Below are positions 39,655-40,000 of a stretch of DNA of 40,000 nucleotides, piece after piece. The stretch spans positions 1,230,001 to 1,270,000 of the forward strand of contig JACVTC010000041.1 in assembly GCA_016946835.1 (NCBI GenBank), in the 5' to 3' direction. The first letter of the stretch is position 1; every line of letters begins with the position of its first letter. The position numbers and the translations under genes were made by a program. Below the pieces are notes generated by a model. It worked only from the letters and a program-made list of their open reading frames with translations. It did no database searches and was not told where the DNA came from. Source of the stretch: Neocallimastix lanati (nom. inval.). Its lineage: Eukaryota; Neocallimastigomycota; Neocallimastigomycetes; Neocallimastigales; Neocallimastigaceae.

Positions 39655-40000
39655 TACTTATCAGTTAAATATCTATAAGCTTCACTTGTACCAGCGGCAC
39701 TAGCACCAGATAATAAAACCAAACGTAATGTAACATAAATATGCTCCGAAGGAATCCATAAAAGATATTTTAAGAAGAAACCATTAAGGTCAAGTTGAAT
39801 AGCGAAAATAAGCATTAAAATAACAGCAGCAAAGTTTTTGAAACTTTTAGTCATTCCCCATTCAAATTTAGTCCAATGATGTGGAGTAAATTGTTGTGCA
39901 ACTCTCTTAAGCTTACCTTTAGTAGTTTCAATTTCATAAAAGCCTCTCCATGAATAATGCTTCATCTCAAAGTATTTACAAGTCTTCATACCAATATAAA
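39068..40000 (-). CDS. Phosphatidylserine synthase, base-exchange (PTDSS) type, 3' part
   Basis: Three exons (minus), at least 40000-39658, then 39562-39433 and 39262-39068, join in phase. The gene begins beyond the window. The family signature is clear: YIGMKTCKYFEMKHYSWRGF, GKLKRVAQQFTPHHWTKFEW, ELN-like QLDLNGFFLKYLLWIPSEH, LVLLSGASAAGTSEAYRYLT, then KTCKKLGTQAWVTIAILCVE. Membrane segments are visible around AAVILMLIFAIQL, VTIAILCVETIICC and SIAFILLALFALYKFVLV. The enzyme swaps serine for the head group of phosphatidylcholine or phosphatidylethanolamine in the ER, unlike the CDP-DAG-dependent Cho1 of yeast. The Lys-rich cytosolic tail ends KKTN, a KKXX dilysine ER-retrieval signal. The second intron has a GTTAGT donor; the first contains a poly(A) of about 43 next to the donor. 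Confidence 0.92.

Overview
This is nuclear DNA from an intron-rich eukaryote with extremely low GC. Intergenic DNA is almost pure A+T, packed with poly(A)/poly(T) runs of 20-43 nt, ATT/AAT microsatellites and TTTA repeats. Genes stand out by a modest rise in GC, and their introns are GT..AG, roughly 70-740 bp and equally AT-rich. The style fits an anaerobic gut fungus (Neocallimastigomycota, such as Piromyces, Neocallimastix or Anaeromyces). This is an inference from composition, intron density and transposon types; a dictyostelid-like amoeba is the main alternative.

Layout. 1-934: debris of a Ty1/copia retrotransposon (minus strand) and a decayed solo LTR. 935-5045: gene-free, with a long TATT minisatellite. 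5046-7630 (+): a conserved-looking protein of unknown function. 8879-11107 (+): a THUMP-domain tRNA guanine-N2-methyltransferase (THUMPD3-like), 4 exons. 11561-11705: a LINE fragment. 12723-17994 (+): a UBE3C/Hul5-type HECT ubiquitin ligase, 10 exons. 18635-20642 (+): a complete, young, non-coding LTR retrotransposon with near-identical LTRs, target-site duplication, primer-binding site and polypurine tract. 20835-22141 (+): a LINE reverse-transcriptase relic broken by long homopolymers. 22705-24031: coding-like fragments I cannot name. 25199-26938 (-): PRMT1 arginine methyltransferase, 4 exons. 28150-28555: a GC-richer island with no reading frame, a candidate structured RNA. 29163-30979 (-): ARL5 GTPase, 7 exons. 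32579-33035: coding debris. 33036-35699 (-): RRP1/Nop52 ribosome-biogenesis factor, 8 exons. 37975-38176 (-): an orphan exon-like block of unusually normal composition. 39068-40000 (-): base-exchange phosphatidylserine synthase, running off the window.

The genes are unrelated housekeeping genes, each with its own promoter: tRNA modification, protein turnover, arginine methylation, Golgi trafficking, 60S ribosome assembly and phospholipid synthesis. There is no operon or gene cluster. The most novel material is the mobile DNA: a non-autonomous LTR element apparently primed by an internal (anticodon-arm) piece of tRNA-Lys(CUU), with related relics at both ends of the window, and the GC-rich non-coding island near 28.3 kb.
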